Origin: Stromatinia cepivora
Taxonomy: Eukaryota > Ascomycota > Leotiomycetes > Helotiales > Sclerotiniaceae
NCBI GenBank assembly: GCA_014898415.1
Contig: RCTD01000003.1
Location: 1,178,001 to 1,242,000 of the forward strand
Direction: 5' to 3'
DNA: 64,000 bases
Each line of letters opens with the position of its first letter. Position 1 is the first letter of the stretch. The notes under the pieces were generated by a model. That model searched no databases. It saw nothing but the letters and a program-made list of their open reading frames with translations, and was not told where the DNA came from. The position numbers and the translations under genes are program-made. Positions 13,251-25,198 of the stretch are shown piece after piece.

Positions 13251-15047
13251 ATGGACCTTCAGGATATTCAATCGTACATGGTCTCGTCCATGAACGAGAT
13301 CACATCGACTTTTCAAAAGGTGCCTGGTTCGGCCATGCTCATCCGCTATATTCAATCAAGTTATCAGGACGATCCAGTCAGATCTGTTATTGAATTGATT
13401 CTGGTTATTTTTTTCATCAGATACTTGTTAGCCCCGAGTTATGTGACGCACAATAACAATTTTGTCCAATTGACTGAGGAGGTGAGTAATCTTCAATACT
13501 GAGATTGTTCTGCCAGTCGAGTTCATGGAGACTGATTTAATGTATTACTAGGAGATTGATGATTTGGTGGATGAATGGCAGCCAGAGCCGTTGGTTTCAA
13601 AGATGACTCCCTTTGAAGAGGCAGATAGTGAGAAAACGCCCATTATCGTTGGGTGAGTCGATTTTCTAATCCCTCTGCATTTTCATGCAGGGTGCTAACA
13701 AAGAGAAGACCTACAGGTCCAAAGTCGAAGCTCTCGAATGGTCGAACAGTCACGAATCTCGCATCCTATAACTTCTACAATTTCGTTGGCAACGAGCAAG
13801 TCAAAGAAAAGGCTATCCAAACTCTCCGGACTTATGGCGTAGGACCTTGCGGACCTCCTCAATTCTACGGCACTCAAGATGTACACATGAAAACTGAGGC
13901 GGATATTGCATCATGTTTGGGAACTGAAGGATGCATTGTGTATGCACATGCATTTTCTACGATTTCCAGTGTGATTCCGGCATTTTGTAAAAGAGGTGAT
14001 ATTATTGTGGCCGATAGAGCGTGTAATTACTCGATCAGGAAGGGTCTGCAGATTTCTAGAAGTACGGTGAAATACTTTGAACATAACAATATGGAAGATT
14101 TGGAGAGGGTACTACAGAAGGTTATCAAGGAACAAGCCAAAAGACCATTGACTAGAAGGTTCATTGTTACAGAGGGATTGTCAGAAACAGTCGGTGATTG
14201 CGTTGATTTGCCTAAGCTGGTAAGTATTCAAAATACATCTTCTGGCTAATTGATGTAGCTAACAAAGCATTAGATTGAGCTGAAACTCCGCTATAAATTT
14301 CGCCTGATGTTAGACGAGACATGGTCTTTTGGGGTTCTTGGTAGAACTGGTCGCGGTCTTACGGAAGCGCAGAATGTGGATGCGTCACAAATCGATATGT
14401 TGATCGGATCATTAGCGGGACCTCTGTGTGCCGGAGGTGGATTCTGCGCAGGCTCAAACGATGTGGTAGAACATCAGCGTATCACGGCTGCTTCCTATAC
14501 TTTCTCCGCGGCTTTACCGGCTATGCTGGCTACCACCGCTAGCGAAACGCTCAACATGCTACAAACTAACCCTGATGTTTTGGCGCAATGCAGAGAGAAT
14601 ATCAAGGCAATGAGGGCTCAGCTTGATCCGAGAAGTGATTGGGTCCACTGTACCAGCGCCATTGATAACCCGGTAATGCTACTCGTCCTCAAGCAAGATA
14701 TCATCAATTCGAGACGTTTAAGTACCGAGGAACAGGAACGCCTTATACAAGAATGTGTTGATGAGGCAAGCAATTTTTTCCCTTCTCCTAACTTTTTGGC
14801 CTGTCAGCTAACGGATCTCCAGACACTAGCAAATGGAGTACTCATAACCCGACTCAAAAGTATGCCAATCTACTCGGGCAGTAATGGCAAAGACGAAGAG
14901 TGGAAATTACAACCAGCACTCAAAGTATGTATCACGACAGGACTCACGAAAAAGGAGATTGAGAAGGCTGGTGTTGTTATTAGACATGCTATTACGAAAG
15001 TCATGACGAGAAAGTCAAGTAGTAAGTTGGCTTTGCCATTGGCTTAG
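13251..15047 (+). CDS. LCB1: serine palmitoyltransferase subunit 1 (LCB1)
   Basis: Regulatory, non-PLP-binding subunit of the ER enzyme that condenses serine with palmitoyl-CoA, the first step of sphingolipid synthesis; the partner is LCB2. Exons 13251-13481, 13552-13652, 13709-14219 and 14274-15047 give about 538 residues. An N-terminal membrane span (VIELILVIFFIRYLLAP) is followed by the alpha-oxoamine synthase fold: LASYNFYNFVGNE, YGVGPCGPPQFYGT (the Cys equals the residue mutated in human SPTLC1 neuropathy), LDETWSFGVLGRTGRG and GPLCAGGGFCAGS. The catalytic lysine of LCB2-type proteins is absent, as expected for LCB1. Start at 13251 is chosen over in-frame ATG 13062 because MDLQDIQSY begins the family-like sequence. 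The third exon boundary is less certain, since an AAG acceptor is needed to give the usual VGPTGPK junction. Confidence 0.95.
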
Positions 15048-15520
15048 CTTACTTGTTTTTCTCAGCGACCTCATCGGGCAGGTGAGGTGTTTATTTCTTT
15101 GCATGATAGATGATGGATGATGGATGAGTAGGGGAGGGAACGGTTGTAATGTGTAATGCTCGGGGGTGTTTATTGATATGGGTACAGACATGGATATGAA
15201 GTAGAGATTATGATTGAATACATAGACATAGCAATGCCATGGGATTTTGCATTCTGAGGTGTGATTCTTTTGTCTGAGAATTGGTAGTATTCTCACGTCA
15301 AGCTGGATCTGGACGCCTTATTTTCGGCTAGGTGATATTGAAGTCTTTTGAGCGGAATGAGATGAGATGGCATCAGTAAATGTTTTTTTCTTCCCCGTTT
15401 TTCTCGGAATGTATGAATTTTGTGTTGAATACAATTTCACAAGGTTATTACATTGTTCACCCTTTGGAGCTCTTCAATGGCACCGGTATATCTCTATTCT
15501 AGGGTCAAGAGAAGCATTCA

Positions 15521-15749
15521 TTTTATTTTATTTTATTTTATTTTATTTTATTTTATTTTATTTTATTTTATTTTATTTTATTTTATTTTATTTTATTTTA
15601 TTTTATTTTATTTTATTTTATTTTATTTTATTTTATTTTATTTTATTTTATTTTATTTTATTTTATTTTATTTTATTTTATTTTATTTATTTTATTTTAT
15701 TTTATTTTATTTTATTTTATTTTATTTTATTTTATTTTATTTTATTTTA
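15521..15749 (+). repeat. (TTTTA)n microsatellite, about 46 units
   Basis: Near-perfect TTTTA tandem array of 229 bp. The only irregularity I find is one 4-base unit (TTTA) at 15686-15689, which shifts the register: 33 units before it and 12 after. Confidence 0.97.
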
Positions 15750-15831
15750 TTTGGTCCACTAATGATGTTATGTTTAATAAATTTCACTCTGTGAGTTGAT
15801 TTCAAGTTCGATTTGTGAAGATAGGTAGGTG

Positions 15832-15894
15832 GTTTTGAGTTTTGAATTTTGAGTTTTGAGTTTTGAGTTTTGAGTTTTGAGCCTTGAGTTTTAA
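15832..15894 (+). repeat. 7-bp minisatellite, unit GTTTTGA, 9 units
   Basis: Nine consecutive heptamers; three carry base changes (ATTTTGA, GCCTTGA and the last, GTTTTAA). Confidence 0.93.
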
Positions 15895-16271
15895 TATACA
15901 TCTAATCTAGGTAGGAGGTATGTGTACTGTACATCGACGTCGCTACAGGCGAATGTGTTATTCATATTTGGCGGTAGAAAGTTGTTGGTGAATAAGTAAG
16001 TACAGATCGCGACTCATGAAAAAAAGCTAGATGTTTATGTACCCACTTAGATAGGTACTTAGGTTGTCTCTATTGGGCTCACCGTCTAACTTCTAAACTC
16101 TTCGACTTCTAGAATAATATCAAGGGGAAAAAGAAGTTGTACCACAATGACTAAAAGATGGGCTTGTCGACTTTATATGCAGGTACTGACCGACCGACCG
16201 ATCCACCAGCCAGTGATAATTCAAGTGTGACGGGAAAGTCTGGTTGCCGCTATAATACCATACCTATAATA

Positions 16272-16346
16272 CAGGGAGCAGGGAGCAGGGAGCAGGGAGC
16301 AGGGAGCAGGGAGCAGGGAGCAGGGAGCAGGGAGCAGGGAGCAGGG
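16272..16346 (+). repeat. 7-bp minisatellite, unit CAGGGAG, 10 perfect units
   Basis: Ten perfect CAGGGAG heptamers followed by a partial unit. The array is G-rich on the plus strand with a GGG run in each unit, so a quadruplex-type structure is conceivable. Confidence 0.95.
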
Positions 16347-16853
16347 GGTAGGGGAGGAGTAAACTTTAGGAGTCTAGGAGCTGTCACGGCTATGTCCGGT
16401 AGGGTAGTGAGTGACATTTTTTATTTTTTTTAGGACTATTGGTGGTTGTTACATTGTTCTTCTCTCTTTGATCTTCAGGAATACCGACAGATTGATGAAC
16501 TGCATTCGAAATCTTCAAATCCTCCATGTATTGCATGCTCAACCTCTCATTTCCATTTTGGTACGAGGGCCGCGGCGCAATTGGATTTGCACAAGTTCGA
16601 ACATTGGCAAGTCAAATGGCACAACAAATCCTCCGAGTTCTGATTTTCATCATCTGGTGTCTCACAACAAGGGGTTCCATCATTAGGCTGCTGGCATTAA
16701 TCTCGATCCAATCGGGGAAACATCAATGACATGGTTGGGATTTCTGCAGCCCTGTCTGTGCCTGATTAATAATAAGGTTACTTTGCAGCCTTTGCGGCCA
16801 GGATTGATTTGAGAGATTAATCATTACTATAGTTTGGAAGTCGGTTGCATGAA

Positions 16854-16896
16854 GTGAAGAAGTGAAGAGTGAAGAGTGAAGAGTGAAGAGTGAAGG
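16854..16896 (+). repeat. 7-bp minisatellite, unit GTGAAGA, about 6 units
   Basis: About six heptamers, with one extra A after the first unit. The plus strand is purine-rich. Confidence 0.85.
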
Positions 16897-16950
16897 GGAT
16901 ACGCTCAACAGTGAGTACAGTATTATATTATTAAATTCATCAAGGACCAC

Positions 16951-17013
16951 GTAGGTCGTAGGTCGTAGGTCGTAGGTCGTAGGTCGTAGGTCGTAGGTCG
17001 TAGGTCGTAGGTC
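16951..17013 (+). repeat. 7-bp minisatellite, unit GTAGGTC, 9 units
   Basis: Nine perfect consecutive heptamers. Confidence 0.95.
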
Positions 17014-18289
17014 CTAGGAAATAATGACTGGAACCTGGGAGTGGATATTATTCCGCAGTATCAATATGGAGAAGGAGTTTGCATTATAGTATTCTGCCTT
17101 TCATTCTACAACTCTCCTCCATAGACCCCACCCCTTCATTTGCTCCGTACTCTAAATTCACTCTTTAACAGTATCTATTCATAATTACATTTACCAGGAT
17201 GAGATTACTTAACCAGGGGAAAAGAAAGTTGGAATTCCCGGGGAAACTTCCCAAGGTAATAGTAATAAGATCTTGCTCCGTACTTTTCTTTCCACCTTGG
17301 TACTTACGTTTTCCACTTTCCATTTTTATCCAATCTCATCACATCTCATCAATCTTTCTTCCCATCATCCCCGGTCAACTAACTCACCGTTTGCTCTGAA
17401 TTAACTTTGATCTTGTTTTCCGGATCGTTCCCCCCTCCTTCCACTTATTACTCCGTACTTCACTTGTTAGTTAGCAAAAAAACTCTAATCAACTTTAATC
17501 CACTTGGAAAAAATTAAATGAATTTCTTGTTTGTCGTTCCGTTCCGTTGTAAACAAAAGCAGCCTCCCTCAAAACAACAACATCGTAGGTTCCTTCTTGA
17601 TTATTTTTCTTATTATAATTCTCCTCCGTCAGAATTATATTTGATTTTGGAAATTCGACTTGATCTTCGATTCCTTTCACTATCCTTCAATATACACACA
17701 TAAACACTCGAGTATTTGACAATCCAAATCGGTCAAAACTCATTACGTTCCTTTTTTATTTCTTGGCCCTAGACGTCTTCCAAGAAGAAACTCGATATTT
17801 AGAATCGCAAAATTGCCGCGAATCTTTGCTTCCATTTGCCCAATACAACGGCCATTTACAATCCAGATTTCTATCGTTGGTTCCGACAGACCTCGAATTC
17901 AAGATCACTCATCCCTCTTCCTACTAAGAAGAGACAACATTCCTGTTGTTATTGATACCCAATTGAAACTCATCCTTCTTGACACCTTCATTCTCAAATC
18001 AAATCTACATTCCAACGCCCTCGACATCTAGGTTGGTGCATTTAAATTTTCCTATTATTGCCAAGTTATACTCAAGGCTTGTGAGGTCTTAGGAGATCAA
18101 CATTAGGATCTCCCGCGAGGAGTTTACTTGACTTTCTACTTCCTCCAAACATCTTTTTCTTCTCTGTTATCTTTTTTATTTGTTCTTGTTTACCTGTTTA
18201 CCCCATACTAACCGCTGGCCGGCAACAGATAGAAGAATCTATTTGAACTTCTAAACCGACACATACCTTCTCTCGATAATATTTTCAAT

Positions 18290-19757
18290 ATGAAGACTAC
18301 AACTTTATCCCTCGCGGGATTCTCCCTCCTCCAATTGACTTTGGCTCAACCTTTTAGTGTGTATTCGCTGGCGCTACCCTTTTTTATATACCTATTAACA
18401 TATTGTAGACCGTCACAATGCTCACCGAGCCGTCCACAACAAGAGAGATTTGGTCACGGTCGTTGATACCGTCGTCATCGCGACTACAGAGGTTCAGGAG
18501 GTGATCATCTATGTTGACTCTGCCGGTAACCCTCTTTCAACCATCACCAAATACCTTGAAAACGAACCCACAACCACCTATGAATCTAGTTCAGTTGTCC
18601 CTACCCCGAGTTCCTCCGCAACGACCACTACGGCTATCGATGCTATTCCCGTCCAGCCATCCACCCAGGTTGATGTTGCTGCCGCAAGCACAACACCTGA
18701 AGCACCAAGTGTACAAGTCTCTGTCGCAGTCTCCGTCTCCATCGCTGTACCTGTCCCTTCCACCAGTCCTGCTGCTCCAGTTGCCGCTACTTCTACGAGT
18801 GTTGCTGCTCCAGTTGTTAGCTCTTCTAGCAGCGCCGCGGTTGTCAGTTCTTCTAGCAGTGCTGTAGTTGTCCCAGTCGCCTCGAGCTCCTCTACCACTT
18901 CTTCCGCCGCAGTTGCATCCACCCCAGCTGTTGTCGCATCATCTGGAGGATTTGGATTTGCCTACTCTCCCTACATGGCCAACAGTGACTGCAAGACTCA
19001 AGACCAAGTGAACCAGGACTTCGCCGCTATCCCATCTTCATATTCTACCGCCCGTATTTACGGAACCGATTGCAATCAAGTCACCACTGCCTTGGTCGCC
19101 GCCAAGAAGTATGGATTCAAAATCTTTGCTGGTGTATATGATTTCACCAAGGTCGCAGCCGAAACCCAAGCAATCGTCGATGCTGTTGATGGTGACTGGA
19201 GCATCATCACCACTATTTCTATTGGAAATGAGTGGGTCAACAACGGTGTAACTGATGCAGCTGGTGTTGCCAGTGCCGTCGCTACCGCCAGAGCCATTCT
19301 TACAGCCGCTGGCTATACCGGAAAGATTGTAGCCGTTGATACCTTGGCTGCCACTAAACTTTACCCAAGTCTTTGCGACAATGTTGATTATTGCGCTGTT
19401 AACTGCCATCCTTTCTTCGATATCAATACCGCAGCTGAGGCTGCTGGTACCTTCCTTAGCACCCAAATCTCCGAGTTACGAGCCCTTTTGAGTAACCCTG
19501 ATATGGATATTGTCATCTCTGAGACCGGATGGCCATCCTCTGGAACATCTCATGGTCAGGCCATCGCCTCTACCGAAGCCCAGACAACTGCCATTGCAGC
19601 TATCAAGGATCTTTTCACTTCCAACTCATCCAACGTTTTCCTTTTCAGTACATTCAATGATTACTGGAAGGTTAACACCCCCGCTCTTTACATGGCGGAA
19701 CAAGCCTGGGGTTACCTTGGAAATGCTCCTTCTGATATATCAGCTGGCTTGGTCTAA
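18290..19757 (+). CDS. secreted GH17 beta-1,3-glucanase/transglycosylase (Scw/Bgl2-type)
   Basis: Cell-wall enzyme acting on beta-1,3-glucan. Exons 18290-18356 and 18409-19757 give about 471 residues. The signal peptide is MKTTTLSLAGFSLLQLTLA. It is followed by a dibasic NKRD site suited to Kex2 cleavage and a long Ser/Thr/Ala/Pro/Val-rich linker (about residues 70-195) expected to be O-mannosylated. The GH17 domain starts near residue 200 (GFGFAYSPY). The catalytic glutamates are visible as SIGNEWVN (E297, acid/base) and SETGWPSSG (E394, nucleophile). Architecture resembles yeast Scw4/Scw10 wall proteins; no GPI tail is present. The start is fixed by the signal peptide, and the intron donor GTGTGT leaves phase 1, matching the acceptor at 18407-18408. 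It is a functional neighbour of FKS1 and GH72. Confidence 0.94.
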
Positions 19758-21083
19758 ATTCTTATGCAGGCCCCGATTGACGATCTGATCTAGCCCATGG
19801 AGTATTCACGGTATTCTATGGGGTTAAAACTAATATGTGTACATACATGTGGTGTGAAGATACTAAACTTTGCTGTTATTCTTGTGCTGGATGGAGTGGA
19901 ATGGGAGGGTTTGATACATGGAAATCTGAGATGAAACATGAGTGTATTGATACTGCTGAGAGCCGGTTGTTGGGTATAAGGCTTCAAGTATATATTGCGC
20001 GCTGGTTGTGATGAAGGAGATTAGATGAGCTAAGGATGAAAAAATGGTGGAGTTGTGAGTTTGATTGATAGGGAAAAGATACTTTTCGATTGTACATATT
20101 GTAGTTCTATTTGAGGGAGGATGAAGAAAACGGGATAGAGAAATGATGATACCTATTTGAATTGATACCCATATTGAGGATTGATGTCGTTGTGATATGT
20201 GATGTGAGAGGTAACTTGGTGGAAGGAAGTGCAGGGTATATATAAGGCTGTGTGATTTGGACTCCAAGGCTTTGATGTTTATTAAAGGGTCATGTGGGAA
20301 AGGCATCATTCATTCAGGCGGGGAAGGTGCCCTAATTGATTATGTTATGTTAGTCTCCTATCGATCCTAAGTTAAATATTATCTGTTACTGATTAATAGA
20401 TTTAGACCAAATATATTTTTGTATTAAAATGTTTAATACCTGACATCTGATATATATATCTAGTTAGTAGTAAGTATCAGGTAAAGTAAGTAAGTGGTCT
20501 TGGAAGTTGGGATTGAATGTTGTAAGATTAGATGCGAAATTCGGACATCTTTGAATAAATAAATATATATACTAAATAAATGAATACACTAAGTAAATCG
20601 ATAGTAATAAATGGTCGGCTTTCTTATAAGGGAAATTGCTTAGTACTTGTATGCTAGATAGGTCAGGTAGGTAGGTAGGTAGGTATTAGGAGTATTTAAC
20701 CAGGAGTTAATTTTCGTGATTTATGGTAGATTTGGGGATGTTAAGTGTTTTTGTCCTTTGGCGCGGAAGGTTTTGTAGTTTAGTCTGCAGGAGAGGTGGC
20801 CGCGAAGGTCCAAAAATGTATGTTGATGGTTATCTGGCTGATTGAACATGGAGTCCTTTGCGGCCTGTAAGTGATTCGTAGATACTTTCCCGGGCAACGA
20901 ATATATCAGATTCCAGCTACAAGGGAAATCCAGTAGCAAGATATATCTCGGTCACAAATTATCACAAGTATCACGGAAGATATCAATGGATGAGAGGAAC
21001 AGCGTTCAATTGTCTACCCTCATAACGTGGCCGACCTGTTTGTTCACCATCATTTCCTCCCTTTCTCATCACATTCAAGTAAT
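19758..21083. other. convergent spacer GH17-RPS20
   Basis: Holds the 3' regions of the converging GH17 and RPS20 genes. There are A/T-rich stretches with AAATA-type simple sequence (20560-20600) and a short GGTA run (20664-20686). No gene was recognised; open frames here lack protein-like composition. Confidence 0.5.
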
Positions 21084-21640
21084 TTATGCAGCGATGGTAA
21101 CCTCAACCTCAACACCAGCTTCGATGTTGATGATGATTTGCTTGACAACCTCAGTAGGAGCGTTAAGACTATTATGCCATTAGTATACTGCTCTCTTCCT
21201 GGTCTTTCTCTGGCTCTCTTCTAATTCTTCTGCAGAAATTCGAATTGCGACAGAGGCGGGGAAACGTACTCAATCAAACGCTTGTGGATTCTCATCTCGA
21301 AGCAATCCCAGGTCTTGGAACCTTCACCACAAGGGGTTTTACGGGTAGTAACCTTCAAGGTTTGGGTTGGGAGACGGACTGGTCCCTTGATGCGGAGTTC
21401 CTTTCCCTTGGCACGCTCGATAAGTTCACGGCAGACCTTCTCGAGGGAGTCAACCTTCTTGGAGGTGAGGGTGATTCTGATCTTGTGGGTTTTCTATGGA
21501 AGGAGAGTAGGTTAGTTTCATGAAATATATTTCCGTTTTGATATGCACTTTGCGATTTGCGCAATCGAGGGGGTGTGAATGGAGATGGAAAGACATACTG
21601 GGCCTTCACCGGCGAAATCCTTATCCTTGTTGTAAGACAT
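21084..21640 (-). CDS. RPS20: 40S ribosomal protein uS10 (S20)
   Basis: Component of the small ribosomal subunit head. Exons 21640-21599, 21493-21270 and 21168-21084 give about 116 residues, the usual size. Diagnostic strings are [52 protein letters not shown] and the C-terminal [10 protein letters not shown]. Two introns of about 100 nt follow a very short first coding exon (14 codons), as is common in fungal ribosomal protein genes. It is divergent from the CUE-domain gene across 689 bp. Confidence 0.97.
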
Positions 21641-22329
21641 GATTGCTGATAGATGGATGAATAGATAGAATGGGATTCTATTGATTGATGTATTTCCTTC
21701 AAGACTCGAACGATGGTTCCAGTTGCGGCAAAGTGATGAAGGTGGTCGTGAAAAAAGAAATCTGAAATCTGTCGCGTCTATTTGAAGATTTGAGGACTTG
21801 TGGGTGAAAGTCTTGGCGTGCATGGATAAGCGAATTGATTTAATTGGTCAAAGATTATTACGAAGATTACATAACTATAGCAAGCTTTAAATATTGATGC
21901 CTTAAAATGTTTGTGCTTCATGTAGGTTTATTCTTAAGGCATCTGTACATTTCATCCGTCATCATTGATTTGATAGGCGGGTCAAGTTCATAATGCGGCC
22001 GAGTGCAGTACCTGTAGAAGTATTTTGATGGGGACATAGGTATTGAGTCAAACGGCGAGAGCGTTTAGATTCTTTTATTGTTCACCTCTTTTCTCTTGCC
22101 GCAGATTTGTTGAAGACGATCAAACAACCAAACAATCAAATCTCTTGAAAATATTTAAGCTCAATTACTAACTTTCCATCAATTGACCAAAGACGGAAAG
22201 CACAGCACCTTCACAGGACTTCTTCTCACTATCAGGCTTGGTCTTGGTTTGACGTCAACATATTGCCTGCTTTCTTCACGAGTTCATAATCCTTTCTCAT
22301 TCTACGCATACTGCAATAGAATTTCCGAG
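21641..22329. other. divergent promoter region RPS20/CUE gene
   Basis: This 689-bp region between two head-to-head genes should hold both promoters. The reading frame of the downstream gene stays open upstream to 22183, but that stretch looks non-coding. No other feature was recognised. Confidence 0.5.
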
Positions 22330-24396
22330 ATGGCTTCAAAATCAATAGTTCTCCCACCCTTAGTTCCATATCCCAAGCTATCATGGAGGTCGAATATGCT
22401 ACCTGAGGAGTGGGAGGCTTGCTTAGATGCTTGGATATCTCTAATCGAAGCACATCTTTCCATGCCAAGTCCAGATTTTATACGGATATCAGCAAAAGAT
22501 GAATCTCTACCAAACTTCCTAGTATCTTACTTTGCGGAAGTAGCTCTATCACATGATGAGAACTTGTCAGCAAATTCCTCAAAGTTCAAGCAGCTACGCA
22601 AGCAAGCATATCTTCTGTTCTATAGACTGATTATCGTTGATAAGTCACCGGAATCTTTAATGGGTTGGGAAGTGCTTGCGGATGTATGTAAAGTTTATGG
22701 AAAGGAAAGGGGCGGCAAAGTCATTACATTATCATGGAGCAAGCACTCTACGGCAATTGAGGCTTCGCTGAGTAGTGTCAAGGGCTTGTTGACAGAAGAA
22801 CTGGATGCTGGGCTCAAGGGAGATCTCAAAGGCTCAGAGATACTACTGAGACGACTAAATCATTTGCTATACGCTTCTCCTGAAGCAGCCTCGTTCTTCA
22901 TGGCTGGGGATGATTTTGTGGATGCTCTTATAAGTTGTTACAAGCTCATGAATCCACCGTTACGCAAAGTCATTATCTCCACTACGTATCTTTGTATTAT
23001 TGGACTTACAGAAGGCCCAAAGCCAAGATTCTCATCTCTTATCGACCAACTTTATTCCTTGAATGCTGCAGCTGAAGCACATAGGAAAGGTCCAACTAAT
23101 GTGAACGACTCACTGGTGGCTGAGTTGGTCACAATAACACCGGTGCTAAAGCAAATTCAAGAAAGAATTGATGCTAGTGGCTCAGGGTCGAGCAGAGCGA
23201 AGTCTATGATCACTACTTTACAAGGCTTTCGTAAACCTAGAGGCGGTGGAAGGCCACGTCACATTATCAAGAAGAAGCCCAATAAGGGCAAGGGCTTGGC
23301 CGACGCTGATGATCAAGGAAATAGCAATATGCATGTTCATCAGATGAGCCTAATATCACAAATTCAGGATTTGTTCCCAGACCTTGGGTCGGGTTTTATT
23401 GTCAAGTTACTTGAAGAATATCATGATAATACGGAAGAAGTTATATCTCATCTTCTAGATAGATCCTTACCGCCAAATCTAAATACTGCTGATCGATATG
23501 AAAAGCTGTACGTATCCTCATTCTCCCGAGGCCACCGCTCTAACCATTTCTATAGAGAAATTTCCAACGAATCATCTTCAAGCCACGCCGACCTAGCACC
23601 TCGTTCAACTCCTCCACAACTTCCTACTCGCCGCAACGTCTTTGATGATGACGAGCTTGACCAACTCACAGTTGATGCCTCTCGCCTACATTTCGGTCGT
23701 CGAAATCCCGACCAAACAGCCGATGATGTACTCCAAGATCGCTCTACCGCCCCCAACAAGGCCGCCATTTTATCTGCCCTCGCTGCTTTCGACTCAGATG
23801 ATGATGAAAGAGACGACACATACGATGTTGCCGATGTAGGCGGAACTGTTGATTCCACCAACCCTGAAGAGCCCAACCCAGAGAACAACCTACAACAAAG
23901 TACACATGATGAAGCCCTGTTCCGTGCCTACAAGTCATCACCAAGCGTCTTTGCTAGAGATGCAACCACTCGTAGAAGCAAGGAAAGAGCAGCCATAAGA
24001 CAAGAAACAGGCATGACGGATGAAGCAATTGAGGGATGGGGTGTTATGCTTTCTCGCGACCCTAGACAAATGCGACGACTCGAAACAAGATTCGCTACTT
24101 TTAAGGGAGAACAGGCAGGACTGGAAAGTACGGCGTGGAGAGCTGTCGAGGGAGAGGAAGACGGAAATGGAAATGGAAATAGGGGTAGAGGAGGAAGAAT
24201 TAGGGGGCAGGGAAGAGGTGGGAGAGATGGTGGTGGTAGAGGGGGAAGGGGCGGTGGAAATGTGGCGGGTACGAGTGGTGACAAAGACACTGACGTGGCC
24301 AGGCAGAGGAAAGAGGCGAATAAGGGATCGAGAGCTAATCATAATAGGAGAGAGGGAAGGGCGAGGAAAATGGCTAGGGGAGGATTTCCGGGATAG
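22330..24396 (+). CDS. CUE3: CUE-domain protein, ASCC2/Cue3 (Rqt3)-like
   Basis: Probable subunit of the ribosome quality control trigger complex (yeast Slh1-Cue3-Rqt4, human ASCC), which binds ubiquitinated stalled ribosomes. Single exon, about 688 residues. The N-terminal ~330 residues are helical and resemble the ASCC2 N domain. A CUE domain lies at about residues 338-385 (SLISQIQDLFPDLGSGFIVK, then EEVISHLLD), with the acidic/hydrophobic pattern for ubiquitin binding. A charged disordered middle is followed by a Gly/Arg-rich RGG-type segment (about 610-660) and a basic tail, also seen in the family. The start at 22330 (MASKSIVLPPL) gives the family-like N terminus. CUE assignment is firm; orthology to Cue3/ASCC2 is inferred from layout. 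Confidence 0.82.
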   Translation: MASKSIVLPPLVPYPKLSWRSNMLPEEWEACLDAWISLIEAHLSMPSPDFIRISAKDESLPNFLVSYFAEVALSHDENLSANSSKFKQLRKQAYLLFYRLIIVDKSPESLMGWEVLADVCKVYGKERGGKVITLSWSKHSTAIEASLSSVKGLLTEELDAGLKGDLKGSEILLRRLNHLLYASPEAASFFMAGDDFVDALISCYKLMNPPLRKVIISTTYLCIIGLTEGPKPRFSSLIDQLYSLNAAAEAHRKGPTNVNDSLVAELVTITPVLKQIQERIDASGSGSSRAKSMITTLQGFRKPRGGGRPRHIIKKKPNKGKGLADADDQGNSNMHVHQMSLISQIQDLFPDLGSGFIVKLLEEYHDNTEEVISHLLDRSLPPNLNTADRYEKLYVSSFSRGHRSNHFYREISNESSSSHADLAPRSTPPQLPTRRNVFDDDELDQLTVDASRLHFGRRNPDQTADDVLQDRSTAPNKAAILSALAAFDSDDDERDDTYDVADVGGTVDSTNPEEPNPENNLQQSTHDEALFRAYKSSPSVFARDATTRRSKERAAIRQETGMTDEAIEGWGVMLSRDPRQMRRLETRFATFKGEQAGLESTAWRAVEGEEDGNGNGNRGRGGRIRGQGRGGRDGGGRGGRGGGNVAGTSGDKDTDVARQRKEANKGSRANHNRREGRARKMARGGFPG

Positions 24397-25198
24397 TGAA
24401 AATGGGGGAGGGGTTCGGGGAAGAAAAGTATTGAGAAGTGAGTTTAGATATGTTCAATACCATCGATTTACTAGCCATCATCTCGCATACATGCCGTGAT
24501 ACTGGGAAGTGCGTCAACTCACTTTGAACGACTTCTCGTGATCGGGCCCGGGAAGCTGAAAATTTCTCATGGAGGAACTAAGATTTGAGCGGAAGTGGAT
24601 GGATATAAAAGAGTGTACAAAGGGCAGGTTTGCCGCTTCAGAGGTTGTGAGAATCTAGTAAACGAGAGCAATGTGTGGTTGGTTATGCTGGTATGAGGAC
24701 GAGGTATATTGGAATAAATTACAAATCAGCCAGCAAAAAGTAGTGACAACTAAAGGGTGAAATCCCGCTGGTCGATACTCTTGACCTCACACCAATGGTA
24801 CCCCTTAATGGATTGGAGTGCCAATCCAACTTGACCTCTGAAGGAATCTTACAGTAAAAGCCTTTGAATCGTTCTATTGCCTTGTCAGGTACCAAATCCC
24901 ACATATGAGAACATTCACATATATCTGTAAAGACAACAGATGGCTTCGTCGAACGACCGACTCAAATGATATTTCATATGACATATGCCATGATATTAAC
25001 GCATCATATTCATACTATTTCTACATTCCCAAATTACACCCCATGGAAATCATAAACACCATATCAACCAAATTAGTAACCGCATGACTTTCTCGCTAAA
25101 ACTCCTAGAATATCTCCATCGATACAATCCAGATCCAAGTTACGATTACAAAATCATAATATCACAAATGGGAAGTTCATAGTGTATAAAGGAATGCC
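24397..25198. other. convergent spacer CUE3-INP1
   Basis: Downstream regions of two converging genes. No gene, RNA or repeat was recognised. Confidence 0.5.

Larger units (their letters stand above)
15048..18289. other. 3.2-kb spacer rich in tandem arrays, upstream of the GH17 gene
   Basis: No gene was recognised. It holds a (TTTTA)n array, four different 7-bp-unit minisatellites (listed separately) and three T(A/G)CTCCGTA motifs at 17141, 17274 and 17449. From about 17100 on there is a pyrimidine-rich stretch that looks like the promoter and leader of the GH17 gene. Open frames across the arrays are products of the repeats. Confidence 0.6.

Noticed and set aside
15367..15794. Two long open frames (131 and 113 codons) across the TTTTA array
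   Set aside because: They consist of repeated Phe/Ile/Leu/Tyr residues from the pentamer; an array without a stop opens in several frames.
16158..16433. Open frame encoding GAGSREQ repeats
   Set aside because: It is a translation of the CAGGGAG minisatellite with no family resemblance.
15832..17013. CRISPR-like array
   Set aside because: Units are contiguous 7-mers without unique spacers, in a eukaryotic genome.
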